29,727 nt of DNA, taken from a virus. A program made the position numbers and the translations under genes. A model generated the notes under the pieces. The model ran no database searches. It was not told where the DNA came from and saw only the letters and a program-made list of their open reading frames with translations. Numbering within the stretch: position 1 is the stretch's first letter; the number at the start of each line of letters is the position of its first letter. The stretch spans positions 1 to 29,727 of the IMG/VR virus record IMGVR_UViG_3300025727_000675, one strand, 5' to 3'. Below are positions 14,536 to 21,738 of this stretch, one piece after another.

Positions 14536-14642
14536 TATCCACTACCTATTACTTTATGACAATGACAGGTACATGGTTCTAATCCAGCATATTGTGTAGG
14601 ACATTGAAAATGTTTATCATTTCTACATGCTGGGTATATCAA
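14535..14642 (-). CDS. Mini Cys/His protein, 35 residues, TTG start
   Basis: A 35-residue frame beginning with TTG immediately after the stop of the MazG-like gene and ending in a TAATG junction. It contains a tight CTCHCH cluster plus two other cysteines (ACRND, QCPT), suggesting a small metal-binding knot. The non-ATG start lowers confidence, but the junctions at both ends are those of the surrounding genes. Confidence 0.45.
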   Translation of the reverse strand: MIYPACRNDKHFQCPTQYAGLEPCTCHCHKVIGSG

Positions 14643-14978
14643 TCAGTCTCTTTCCTCATCATACTTTATCTTTAGATATATTAAATAGTTTATCATATCT
14701 TCTATAGTATCTGAAACCTTTTCATCGTTTATCATGGGATTTTCATTAGGATTCTTTGTTAGACTTATCAACCTACTAAATTTATCAGCAAGTCTCACCA
14801 ATAGACCTTGACATACTGTGTCAGTTATGCCCCAATTCTTTGAATTACTAATATTTGCTAAAGTATCTCCATTCTTGTGTTGATCCCTAGCATAGTCCAT
14901 GCCTTTCTTCTCAACTATATTGTATGCATTACTGCATATCTTCCTATGCTCACGTAATACTTTTTTTATGGATGTCAT
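14643..14978 (-). CDS. MazG/DUF1599-like all-alpha nucleotide hydrolase
   Basis: A 111-residue helical protein. Features fitting the all-alpha NTP pyrophosphatase superfamily: an N-terminal helix with KKGMDYARDQHKNGD, the segment NISNSKNWG, a central LADKFSRL helix, and an acidic EDMINYLIYLK helix in which Glu/Asp residues would bind magnesium. It most resembles phage DUF1599-type proteins, which may act on nucleotides in DNA-precursor or base-modification pathways. I start at the ATG at 14978, outside the neighbouring secreted-protein gene; an upstream start would overlap that gene by 47 bases. Confidence 0.65.
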   Translation of the reverse strand: MTSIKKVLREHRKICSNAYNIVEKKGMDYARDQHKNGDTLANISNSKNWGITDTVCQGLLVRLADKFSRLISLTKNPNENPMINDEKVSDTIEDMINYLIYLKIKYDEERD

Positions 14979-14980
14979 AA

Positions 14981-14994
14981 ATAAAAAAGGGAGG
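14981..14994 (-). terminator. T-run between secreted-protein and MazG-like genes
   Basis: On the minus strand CCTCCCTTTTTTAT directly follows the stop of the 334-residue gene and directly precedes the next ATG. It suits an archaeal oligo-T terminator, while CCTCC is not a Shine-Dalgarno sequence. Confidence 0.4.
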
Positions 14995-15999
14995 TTATTC
15001 CTCGTGTTTGAGTTTGTTTTGATAGAAATGATTTGATTCAATCATCTCTGTTGCTATTGGTTCTGCAATATCAGCTTGTAGTTGTTTGTCTTCTATAGTT
15101 GCTACCCTGTTTCCATAGTTTGCTAAGAAGTCATTGTAATTATCTAAGTTTTCACTTTGATAATTCATCATACCATCAGTTCCAAATCGTAATTCATTCT
15201 CTGCTTTGATTTGTTCTGCTGTTTTTCCATCATAGAGTATTTCGCACCCAAACTGTGCTTTATGTGCATCAGTATATTGATTATTATCACATATTAATGA
15301 CATGTCAATATTTCTATGTGTTGCTGTATGGTCATCAAAGTTTAGTGCTTGGACATCAGGTGTGTAAACATCCATCAAACTGAAGTTATAGTCATCATCG
15401 CCTGTAGGCATTGAACTATATCCTTCCCCAACTACCTTGAGTAAGGCTTGTTGTCCACGACATTCTTCTATTGCCATTACAATTTCTCCTAACTGACCTT
15501 CAACTTGAACATTATTAACTTGCCAAAGATTAAATGATGAAATCTCAAACTCTCTTGCAGTTTGGAACGGTGCTGTTTGCTTATCCATACCTTGTTTACA
15601 AGTGTTCAATTTTTTCAACAAATTCATCAATACAGATTCATCTTTGGTTGCCTCCCCGTTCAAAAGTTTTTCTTCTATTACTAGAATAATTCTCTCATTG
15701 GGTGTCAACTTTGCTTTCTCTATTGCAATTTCTGCAAGTGCTTGTTCATTGAGTTTTTGAATCTCTTGGTCGTATCTTTCAACGGTTAGTAATTCTTTAT
15801 ACTCTTTGAGGTCTTCTATCGTATAGACCTCTTTGAATCCCTGCCAAACACAGTGAAACTCTACTGCAATTTCATCAAAGTTACATGTTTGTCCATGTGA
15901 ATTAAATGGTACTTCAACTGTTGCTGTTTCTGCATATACACTAACACCAGAGGTCAGGGCTACACTGACCAATACTGCTAATAATATTGAATTTTTCAT
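14995..15999 (-). CDS. Secreted protein with signal peptide
   Basis: A 334-residue protein with a clear signal peptide: Met-Lys-Asn start, a hydrophobic core up to about residue 20, and a cleavage site after VYA (residue 23). The mature part has a Cys pair near the N-terminus (TCNFDEIAVEFHC), a long charged helical region (about 60-130, coiled-coil-like), and four more cysteines, so up to three disulphides are possible. Codon choice looks less AT-biased than in nearby viral genes. In an archaeal virus it could be a virion surface or host-surface protein, or a captured host gene. No enzymatic motif is seen. TATA 27 bases upstream indicates a leaderless transcript. Confidence 0.7.
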   Translation of the reverse strand: MKNSILLAVLVSVALTSGVSVYAETATVEVPFNSHGQTCNFDEIAVEFHCVWQGFKEVYTIEDLKEYKELLTVERYDQEIQKLNEQALAEIAIEKAKLTPNERIILVIEEKLLNGEATKDESVLMNLLKKLNTCKQGMDKQTAPFQTAREFEISSFNLWQVNNVQVEGQLGEIVMAIEECRGQQALLKVVGEGYSSMPTGDDDYNFSLMDVYTPDVQALNFDDHTATHRNIDMSLICDNNQYTDAHKAQFGCEILYDGKTAEQIKAENELRFGTDGMMNYQSENLDNYNDFLANYGNRVATIEDKQLQADIAEPIATEMIESNHFYQNKLKHEE

Positions 16000-16020
16000 A
16001 TTAGTGTAAATAAATGATGG

Positions 16021-16031
16021 ATATATATATG
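16021..16031 (-). promoter_or_regulatory. TATA box of secreted-protein gene
   Basis: The AT run reading ACATATATATAT on the minus strand is centred about 27 bases before the ATG at 15999, matching the leaderless pattern. Confidence 0.6.
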
Positions 16032-16032
16032 T

Positions 16033-16308
16033 TTATAATTCTAATCCAAAATTCTCAGCTATGTTTGAAAACTTTTTATACTCTTCAAGATAGAGTCTGC
16101 CTTTTTCTGTTATGACAAACGTTGTCTTTCCGTCAGAGTCTATTTTATTTACTAAGTTTGATTGAGTTAGTTTACTCATGAATCCAATCATTCTTTTATG
16201 TGACAGGTTAGATTTTCTTATTAGAGGAGTAATTGGTATTCCTTGATTACCACTGTATGATACAGTATCTAAAATATCCTCTGTTATCTGATAAGAATTT
16301 CTGTACAT
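16033..16308 (-). CDS. Winged-helix transcription regulator
   Basis: A 91-residue protein with a winged-helix fold: helix 1 (TEDILDTVSYS), a Pro/Leu helix with the recognition segment NLSHKRMIGFMSKL, and a wing ending in TTFVITEKGRLYLEEY. The ITEKG-x-x-Y/F-L ending and Asn-Leu-Ser are typical of the small winged-helix (HTH_45-like) regulators I recall as numerous in Nitrososphaerota. Position of the TATA box at 16328-16338 favours the ATG at 16308 over the one three codons upstream (16317). A viral transcription regulator or host-gene modulator is likely. Confidence 0.75.
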   Translation of the reverse strand: MYRNSYQITEDILDTVSYSGNQGIPITPLIRKSNLSHKRMIGFMSKLTQSNLVNKIDSDGKTTFVITEKGRLYLEEYKKFSNIAENFGLEL

Positions 16309-16327
16309 ATAAAACATTTATGTCACT

Positions 16328-16338
16328 TATATATAAAT
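16328..16338 (-). promoter_or_regulatory. TATA box of winged-helix gene
   Basis: Minus-strand TTTATATATAA is centred about 25 bases before the ATG at 16308, but only about 16 before the upstream ATG at 16317. The geometry therefore decides the start. It touches the stop codon of the nuclease-like gene at 16338. Confidence 0.6.
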
Positions 16339-16820
16339 TAATCTAACATATTTATGTTATTTAGTTCAGAATATGGTAAATTATAACAATCACTAAAGAA
16401 TTTAAAATAAGACCCATCAGGATCTCCTTTCCTTGCAAAACTTGCCTTATCATAGAAATTTTGAGGTTTAATTATACCACAAATATAACCCTTTGAAAAA
16501 TCTTTAAACACACTACAAAATACATAATAATCACATTTTTGTTTTGTATTCCAGTTAAATATTGTTGCATTATAAAATGGTTTGGGTAATACATTTCTCT
16601 CTTTAGTCTTTACTTCTAATTTGTTACCATTATATTTTAAATCCCATTGATATGTATTGGAGTCACCAATATTAAAATAAGATTTTACTAACTCCTCACC
16701 TAAAAATCCTATCATATTACCACCACCACCACGTACACTTCCTTTAATCACACCCATATCATTTGATTTTATAGTTGCATTTTCCTTCATCTGTTGAGTT
16801 ATTTGTATTTCTTTAAACAT
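16338..16820 (-). CDS. PD-(D/E)xK nuclease-like protein
   Basis: A 160-residue protein with the layout of a PD-(D/E)xK nuclease: helix with GFLGEELVKSYF near residue 38-49, then the core strand pair WDLKYNGNKLEVKTK near 59-73, giving Asp ... Glu-x-Lys as the metal-binding triad. The rest has alternating strands and a Cys-containing end. A role in cutting host DNA, processing viral DNA or recombination is possible. The start overlaps the upstream gene's stop by ATTATT/TAATG-type packing, so the two may act together. Confidence 0.65.
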   Translation of the reverse strand: MFKEIQITQQMKENATIKSNDMGVIKGSVRGGGGNMIGFLGEELVKSYFNIGDSNTYQWDLKYNGNKLEVKTKERNVLPKPFYNATIFNWNTKQKCDYYVFCSVFKDFSKGYICGIIKPQNFYDKASFARKGDPDGSYFKFFSDCYNLPYSELNNINMLD

Positions 16821-17209
16821 TATTCTACACTCGACTCTTTAATTGCAAGTTCTAACTCTAATCTTGACTTTGCATTGACCTTGTCCTTCCAAAGTTCCTT
16901 GCATTCGTAATGCCAAACGTCTATCACCTTCCACCCATTCCATTCTAACATGTTCTTTTGGATGTTATCTATTGTAGCCATTCTTGCACTGGCATGGTGT
17001 TTGTCCTGTACTCTTATTGCTAAATTTTCAAATAATGTAACTGCCACTATGTCTATTGTCTCTTTTAATTGTCTATCACTAAATGTCTCAAGATATTCAG
17101 GAGACACCATGTCAGATAGCTTGACTTGAGTAAGATATTCAGAATTTTTACCAAACATATCCTTGATTATCTCAAGTGTTGCGACCTCTCCTTGTCCTAT
17201 TATTTCCAT
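16820..17209 (-). CDS. Possible endonuclease-fold protein
   Basis: A 129-residue protein. The second half, with LFENLAIRVQDKHH followed by DNIQKNMLEWNGWKVIDVWHYE, recalls the Vsr/DUF559 type of endonuclease fold, in which a strand-borne acidic residue, His and a Gly-W/Y-x-V-x-x-hydrophobic-W strand occur in this order. Gln replaces the usual second acidic residue in the V-Q-D segment, so activity is uncertain. It is encoded directly upstream of the PD-(D/E)xK-like gene and linked by TAATG to a mini cysteine protein. Confidence 0.5.
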   Translation of the reverse strand: MEIIGQGEVATLEIIKDMFGKNSEYLTQVKLSDMVSPEYLETFSDRQLKETIDIVAVTLFENLAIRVQDKHHASARMATIDNIQKNMLEWNGWKVIDVWHYECKELWKDKVNAKSRLELELAIKESSVE

Positions 17210-17295
17210 TATTCATCATCCTCATGGCATGAGCAACCACAAATCATGTGATACCAATCTGCCATCTGTTTTAGACATCTTTCACAAATAGTCAT
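17209..17295 (-). CDS. Mini cysteine protein, 28 residues
   Basis: A 28-residue frame with CERC and CGCSCH clusters, enough ligands for one zinc ion. It joins both neighbours by TAATG junctions (start at 17295, stop at 17209). Very short, but the junctions and ligand pattern match the other mini genes. Confidence 0.5.
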   Translation of the reverse strand: MTICERCLKQMADWYHMICGCSCHEDDE

Positions 17296-17444
17296 TAATC
17301 ATTACCCTCTTTCATCTTATCACTAGCATAAGTCGGAAACAGGTCAGGTATCCAAGCATGTACAAACAGTGCAATACTCATACTCATTGCCCTCCACCAA
17401 TGAGTCTTATATCCCATGCAGTTATCTTTTAAATGTTTAAACAT
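17295..17444 (-). CDS. Small DUF6356-like protein
   Basis: A 49-residue protein whose pattern, a His-rich N-terminus, Gly-Tyr-x-Thr-His-Trp-Trp, then a hydrophobic helix ending in FVHAWIPDLF and a TYAS segment, matches a small family I recall (DUF6356-like) from phages and bacteria: Y-x-x-H-x-x-x-A ... HAx-x-P. Function of the family is unknown; the hydrophobic helix could insert in a membrane. Overlaps its neighbours by TAATG and eight bases respectively. Confidence 0.55.
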   Translation of the reverse strand: MFKHLKDNCMGYKTHWWRAMSMSIALFVHAWIPDLFPTYASDKMKEGND

Positions 17445-17556
17445 CTCTCATCTCAAAACTGCCTTTAATGTGACCATGTTCCATACAGAAATCCATGTAT
17501 ATCTCTTTACAGATTAAACAATATGGGTGCTTTCTTGGTGTTCCTGTTAGTTTCAT
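17437..17556 (-). CDS. Mini zinc protein, 39 residues
   Basis: A 39-residue basic frame with CLIC followed by Cys-x3-His (CMEH), a C-x2-C-x(n)-C-x3-H zinc site. Its start overlaps the previous stop as ATGA and its end overlaps the DUF6356-like gene by eight bases. Function unknown. Confidence 0.55.
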   Translation of the reverse strand: MKLTGTPRKHPYCLICKEIYMDFCMEHGHIKGSFEMRDV

Positions 17557-17765
17557 AATGGAGTTCCATCATTCCATGATTCTAATTGTTTTATTCTTAT
17601 TTGTAGTTGTATAATTTCATCTTGCATACCTAAGATATAATCTGCTATATCCCTATTGGTTTCACCCTCTTTTACATCTATGATTAATTCATCATCAAAC
17701 TTTTGCTCATAATCCTCATCCTCTACATTTTCCCAGCATGAGAATCTATCCTTAGTTAGTTTCAT
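17553..17765 (-). CDS. Acidic coiled-coil protein, 70 residues
   Basis: A 70-residue acidic protein. The last 35 residues form a helix with regular hydrophobic spacing (EIIQLQIRIKQLES), likely a coiled coil. The N-terminal half has no clear domain. It starts one base after the HNH-like gene ends. Possible oligomeric adaptor. Confidence 0.6.
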   Translation of the reverse strand: MKLTKDRFSCWENVEDEDYEQKFDDELIIDVKEGETNRDIADYILGMQDEIIQLQIRIKQLESWNDGTPL

Positions 17766-18098
17766 TTACTTACTCTCCTTTACCACCTTAAATAATCTTT
17801 CCAATTTATCCAATTTAAATCGTTTAAGTTTCTCTACCACTGAATGATGTGACTTACAAAGGAGGGCAAAACGGTTGGGATCTTTGTCAATTATTGGTAA
17901 TATGTATAAATTGTAGTCATATGTTGTCTTGAAATCTTTGTATATCTTCTCACCCTCAATGTATTGTTTGTGATGAAACGTAAAGAATTTACCGTATTTT
18001 TTGTGGCAGACTTTGCATTTTAAATCGAATTGTTTTTTTGCAGCGACCTTTCTCTTAAGGTTATCACTATCTTCTTTCTTCGTCATGTGTTTTTTCAT
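17766..18098 (-). CDS. HNH-type zinc protein
   Basis: A 110-residue basic protein with an HNH-like treble clef: CKVC near residue 28, FHHK near 41-44, and LLCKSHH near 79-85. The Cys-x2-Cys ... His-His ... Cys-x2-His-His order is that of HNH nucleases with a structural zinc ion. The N- and C-terminal lysine-rich helices suggest DNA binding. It lies just downstream of the RadA and C2H2-finger genes. An internal ATG (fifth codon) would reduce the overlap with the upstream gene from 32 to 20 bases. Confidence 0.65.
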   Translation of the reverse strand: MKKHMTKKEDSDNLKRKVAAKKQFDLKCKVCHKKYGKFFTFHHKQYIEGEKIYKDFKTTYDYNLYILPIIDKDPNRFALLCKSHHSVVEKLKRFKLDKLERLFKVVKESK

Positions 18099-18171
18099 GC
18101 TCCAAAATATCTTTCACTACTTGTGTCTGACCTTCTATAGTCCAATCACAAACTTCACAGGTATATCTCAT
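18067..18171 (-). CDS. C2H2 zinc-finger mini protein, 34 residues
   Basis: A 34-residue frame that is almost exactly one classical C2H2 finger: CEVC near residues 5-8 and His-x4-His (HEKTH) near 25-29, with hydrophobic core positions in between. The start overlaps the RadA stop by ATGA. A single finger of this kind would bind DNA, RNA or a protein partner. Confidence 0.6.
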   Translation of the reverse strand: MRYTCEVCDWTIEGQTQVVKDILEHEKTHDEERR

Positions 18172-19211
18172 TCTACGTTAGACATTCCTCTAGCATCTAA
18201 AATGTATTCAGCATCTGCCATAGCATGTTCAGGTGAGTCTATCATTCTTGCCAGTCTTTTCTTACCACTCTTCTTAAAGTATAATCTATACGTACTTGCA
18301 TGTGCTACGACATTACCACCTATTGGTTTTATAGGATCACCAAACATCATGGCTGGATCACTTTGAACTTGATTAGTAAACACTACAGCACATCTAAAGT
18401 AAAAAGAAATGTTCTTGATATGACTCATCAGTCTTGCTATCTGCATCTGTCTTTCTGCCAACGTTCCTCTTCCTAGATATTCTTCCCTAAACTGACCTAT
18501 TGCTCCGTCTAATATCACTAGTTTAGGTTTCTTATCATCTAATATCTTACTAAGACCGTTGATAGTTCCCATTAGTTGTTCTGTATTTGGGCAGTATAGG
18601 TAAGTAATTTGATCAAGATATTTGCCTACCCCTTCGTCGTCTTCTGCGTATTCTCTTGCCTTTAACATCTCAGCAATTCTATTTGGTTTGAATGTATCTT
18701 CACAGTCTATCCAAATGACATTGTTTCCATCATGGATTGTCTCAACTGTAAGAGAGTTACAGAATTGTGTTTTACCTGCTCCAAATTCTCCATATACCTC
18801 ATAAGTTGCCTCTGGTCTTACGCCACCGCTAATAAGGTTGTCAACTTCATCACACTTTGTTGAAATGACAGGATATGCTTTTTGATATGCCCACAGTTCA
18901 TTTGTACTCATGTCACTTCTCCTAATAAGACCGTTTTCTTCTAAGAGTTTTTGTGATTGAAATACCCAAGAGTCACAGGTTGGCTTAGCAACACCAGTAA
19001 TTTCCTTGATTTCCTGAGCACCTCTAATACAAAGGTCTATGAGTGAGGTTACACCGAAGGTCTCTAGTTTCTTCTGAGTGACAGAACCTACACCTTTAAG
19101 CTGATCTACCCCGAGTTCTAGATCAACAGTTTCTATCTCCGTTGTTTCCGTGGGAGTCTGAGTTTCTTCCAGTGTATTATCTGACTCGATAGAGTCGTCT
19201 TCAACAACCAT
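18168..19211 (-). CDS. radA: RadA-type recombinase
   Basis: A 347-residue RecA-fold protein of the archaeal RadA/Rad51 type. It has a helix-hairpin-helix domain near residues 37-60 (LKGVGSVTQKKLETFG), Walker A GEFGAGKT at 141-148 and Walker B LVILD at 231-235, and later the DNA-binding loop region with a VQSD segment (282-285). RadA forms filaments on single-stranded DNA and carries out strand exchange, here for repair, replication or recombination of the viral genome. The acidic first 30 residues are extra. ATG 19211 is used; an in-frame GTG directly precedes it. It lies 38 bases after the MCM gene, probably in the same transcript. Confidence 0.9.
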   Translation of the reverse strand: MVVEDDSIESDNTLEETQTPTETTEIETVDLELGVDQLKGVGSVTQKKLETFGVTSLIDLCIRGAQEIKEITGVAKPTCDSWVFQSQKLLEENGLIRRSDMSTNELWAYQKAYPVISTKCDEVDNLISGGVRPEATYEVYGEFGAGKTQFCNSLTVETIHDGNNVIWIDCEDTFKPNRIAEMLKAREYAEDDEGVGKYLDQITYLYCPNTEQLMGTINGLSKILDDKKPKLVILDGAIGQFREEYLGRGTLAERQMQIARLMSHIKNISFYFRCAVVFTNQVQSDPAMMFGDPIKPIGGNVVAHASTYRLYFKKSGKKRLARMIDSPEHAMADAEYILDARGMSNVE

Positions 19212-19249
19212 CACACTAATTTAAGAAACACACTTCAATATTAATCTTG

Positions 19250-21220
19250 CTATATCCTTGTATATGTGCCGTCACCGTTGAGTTTTATGGCATTATTGTT
19301 CTCCCACTTTGATATGGTTGCCTCTGCCTTTTCCTTGGTCATGCCACTTGTTATCAATGCTTTCTCAAATTCTCTCAATTTTACATTGCCCTCTATGTTC
19401 TTACAAGAGTTCCATACTGTCAACACATCATGCTCCTTTACAGATTTACCGTCTACAAAGATCTGTGACTGTACACCACCCTGACTTATACTGCTTCCAA
19501 ACGACTCGTATTGTTTCTCAAGTAAAATTTTAATAATATTTATATCGCTTTTTTCAACTTCATTTTTAAAATGTAGTTTTGCATATGCCATACTAAGTCT
19601 TACTATTGCCTCCAACTGTCTTGTACCTATTGGAATGTCACTCTTTGCACTGACATTTCTCATCTTTTCATAGATATCCAAAAGTAACTTCTTTGCTTCC
19701 TCGTTGAGTTTTGGACTGAAGGTTCTTGCATAGTTGATATACTTAGCCAAGTCATCCTCTTTTAAATAACAACGGTCACCCATAGACATTTCAAATGATT
19801 CCAAGATATGATTTGCCTTAAGTCTGTCACTTGTCATGTTTACCTTGTCCTGAATTAACCATATCAAGTCAAACCTACTCAACAATGGTGCTGGCACGTT
19901 GATGTTATCTCTTAGAGAGTTGTCACTGTCATACATACCCCATTTTGGATTGGCTGCTGCAAGTACGCTTGTACGACTTGGTAGTGTCATTGCTATTCCT
20001 GCCTTTGCTATGCTTACTGTCTGCTGTTCCATAGCCTCATGCATTGCACTTCTGTCCTGTTCACCCATCTTGTCAAACTCGTCTATGCATGCTAGACCGC
20101 CATCACACATTGGCAGTACTCCTGCCTGTGCAATACTTCTTCCATCTGACATCTTTACAATACCTATCGTAAGTCCTGCTGCTGATGAACCTCTACCACT
20201 TGTGTATATTGACTTTGTAACAAGTTTGCTTGCAAATTTTAACAGTTCTGACTTTGCCATACTTGGATCTCCTATTAAAAACAGGTTGATATCCCCCCTC
20301 TTTTGAGTCTTAACTCCACCTGCTAACTGTAACAATATGCTTAACTTGATGTCATTATAGCCAAATATTGCTGGTGCAAATGAATTTATTATCTTGTCTA
20401 TGAATCCGTCCTGTTTTGAGTCAACGGTAAGCTGCTTAATTTCAGTCTCTTCAGGCAGTGTTGGCTTGTTTTCATCCATATCCTGTACTGACATTACGTC
20501 TATAAACACCTCATGCTCGTTTTTCTTAAAGTCAACGGCAGTTCTGAACAAGCCTGTGATGAGTTTATTCTGTCCAACATATGATGTTCTGACCAATTTA
20601 CCTACCAGTTTACCTGTAAATATTACAGGTGAACTCTTTTTACTCTTGTCCATTGGCTCCTGCATGAGTATGGTCTGTATGTCATCTGTAATCATCTCAC
20701 TGGTTCGTATCATCATTTTTGCCTTTTTACATGCTGGATTAGAGCATATTGGAGGAACTATAACTCTATCAATATTGCACTTGGATTCATCTTTATTTCC
20801 ACATAAAACACAATCAAATTTAGCTTCTTTGATATAGGATTTTGGAGAATCTGTTGCCAATACCTGACACTCAAATGTAACTGTAGTATTTTCATGCTTG
20901 GTGTTGATATCATGCATGTTCATAAGCAATTCACCGAGAAGATTTATTTTAATATCAGTAAATGAGGATTTGATTAATTCAAAGTCACCGTCTTTCTGTG
21001 CCTTTACACGAAAAATAGCGTTACGCAGTACTTCAATAAAGTCATTTGGATACTGTAGATAAATATCTATGAATCCTTCTTGTGATGGGTTTATTGATAT
21101 GGTACTGTTTGGTCTAAGACTGTCTATAACATCTGTATATCTATTATCTATTAATGCTTTAACTACACGGTCTACTTTTGCTGAGTCAGTATACTCTACT
21201 GTTTTATCATAATCAGTCAT
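19250..21220 (-). CDS. mcm: MCM replicative helicase
   Basis: A 656-residue MCM protein. The N-terminal domain has a C4-type zinc site (C137, C140, C159, C164). The AAA+ core shows Walker A GDPSMAKS (317-324), Walker B CIDE with D380/E381, sensor 1 Asn in AAANPKWG (424), and the arginine finger SRF (R449), followed by a C-terminal winged-helix region. It unwinds DNA ahead of the fork as a hexamer. No Orc1/Cdc6 or polymerase is in the window, so loading probably relies on host factors or genes outside. The start overlaps the RHH gene by four bases (ATGA). Confidence 0.95.
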   Translation of the reverse strand: MTDYDKTVEYTDSAKVDRVVKALIDNRYTDVIDSLRPNSTISINPSQEGFIDIYLQYPNDFIEVLRNAIFRVKAQKDGDFELIKSSFTDIKINLLGELLMNMHDINTKHENTTVTFECQVLATDSPKSYIKEAKFDCVLCGNKDESKCNIDRVIVPPICSNPACKKAKMMIRTSEMITDDIQTILMQEPMDKSKKSSPVIFTGKLVGKLVRTSYVGQNKLITGLFRTAVDFKKNEHEVFIDVMSVQDMDENKPTLPEETEIKQLTVDSKQDGFIDKIINSFAPAIFGYNDIKLSILLQLAGGVKTQKRGDINLFLIGDPSMAKSELLKFASKLVTKSIYTSGRGSSAAGLTIGIVKMSDGRSIAQAGVLPMCDGGLACIDEFDKMGEQDRSAMHEAMEQQTVSIAKAGIAMTLPSRTSVLAAANPKWGMYDSDNSLRDNINVPAPLLSRFDLIWLIQDKVNMTSDRLKANHILESFEMSMGDRCYLKEDDLAKYINYARTFSPKLNEEAKKLLLDIYEKMRNVSAKSDIPIGTRQLEAIVRLSMAYAKLHFKNEVEKSDINIIKILLEKQYESFGSSISQGGVQSQIFVDGKSVKEHDVLTVWNSCKNIEGNVKLREFEKALITSGMTKEKAEATISKWENNNAIKLNGDGTYTRI

Positions 21221-21516
21221 ACCCTACTCTCTAACTCCATTCTTAATTTGTTTTGTAACTGAGATACTTTTTTGTTAATTTTGACCAAGTCATCATTTGT
21301 CAAGTCCTTGATACAATCATGCCATAAATCCATTCTGTCCATAATTCTAGGATATTTTGAATTGGTTATTTTCTTGTAAGATTTGACATACTCTTCTACT
21401 GCCATTGCCAAGAAGAGACTGAATGAAGTATTTTTTGGTCTAAGAGTATCAAACGATTCAAATATTGGTACAATGCTTGGACTTATTGATATTGTAGTGG
21501 TTTTCTTAAACTGCAT
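21217..21516 (-). CDS. Ribbon-helix-helix DNA-binding protein
   Basis: A 99-residue protein whose N-terminus fits the RHH fold: strand KKTTTISIS, helix A (PSIVPIFESFD), then a Thr/Ser turn and helix B (FSLFLAMAVEEYVKSYKK). RHH proteins bind palindromic operators as dimers. The palindrome GTTAATTAAC sits between its own TATA box and start, with two more copies in the upstream spacer, so autoregulation of the RHH-MCM-RadA transcript is likely. The C-terminal part is helical and charged. Confidence 0.65.
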   Translation of the reverse strand: MQFKKTTTISISPSIVPIFESFDTLRPKNTSFSLFLAMAVEEYVKSYKKITNSKYPRIMDRMDLWHDCIKDLTNDDLVKINKKVSQLQNKLRMELESRV

Positions 21517-21520
21517 GAAA

Positions 21521-21530
21521 GTTAATTAAC
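21521..21530. promoter_or_regulatory. Palindromic candidate operator GTTAATTAAC
   Basis: A perfect 10-bp palindrome placed between the TATA box (21537-21544) and the ATG (21516) of the RHH gene, where bound repressor would block transcription. The RHH protein is the natural candidate to bind it. Confidence 0.5.
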
Positions 21531-21536
21531 TTGAGG

Positions 21537-21544
21537 ATATATAT
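21537..21544 (-). promoter_or_regulatory. TATA box of RHH-MCM operon
   Basis: Minus-strand ATATATAT is centred about 25 bases before the ATG at 21516. It would drive the RHH and MCM genes, and probably RadA and those after it, as a leaderless transcript. Confidence 0.65.
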
Positions 21545-21616
21545 GTGTATCTAATAAATTATGTTTTAGAGAGAGTGTAGTACAAGAAAAATAAAGTTAA
21601 TTAATTAATTAACTAT

Positions 21617-21662
21617 CTAGTCACGAAAAAAGTTGTAAAAAAGAAAATCCTAGTCACGAAAA
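21617..21662 (+). repeat. Two direct repeats CTAGTCACGAAAA
   Basis: Exact 13-bp copies at 21617-21629 and 21650-21662. The 33-bp repeat distance is about three helical turns. Each copy borders a TTAATTAA palindrome on its outer side. A related sequence, CTAGTCATGAATA, lies at 13893-13905 beside the candidate structured RNA. Confidence 0.7.
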
Positions 21663-21708
21663 TGTTAATTAATTATGTAACTATATTTGGAGAGAGAGAT
21701 GAGAATAT

Positions 21709-21723
21709 TAAAAAAATAAATAT
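21709..21723 (-). terminator. T-rich terminator of 46-residue gene
   Basis: On the minus strand TTTATTTTTTTAATA follows the 46-residue gene after a short gap and fits an archaeal oligo-T terminator. Confidence 0.4.
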
Positions 21724-21738
21724 TGAGTAGGTTTGTAT

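Larger units (their letters stand above)
21545..21738. other. Repeat-rich spacer; candidate origin or control region
   Basis: No gene is visible. It contains an 18-bp perfect palindrome GTTAATTAATTAATTAAC (21596-21613), a related GTTAATTAATTAT (21664-21676), two exact copies of CTAGTCACGAAAA (21617-21629 and 21650-21662, 33 bases apart), CT-rich tracts near each end and several oligo-T runs. Placement directly beside the MCM operon, with iterated sequences in AT-rich DNA, suits an origin of replication or an operator array. Confidence 0.4.

Noticed and set aside
18001-18366. Plus-strand frame of 121 residues opposite RadA and the HNH gene
   Set aside because: Antisense shadow of well-supported genes, with no motif or promoter.
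19899-20837. Two plus-strand frames opposite the MCM gene
   Set aside because: Hydrophobic, Ser/Cys-rich translations typical of antisense to a coding gene; no start signals.
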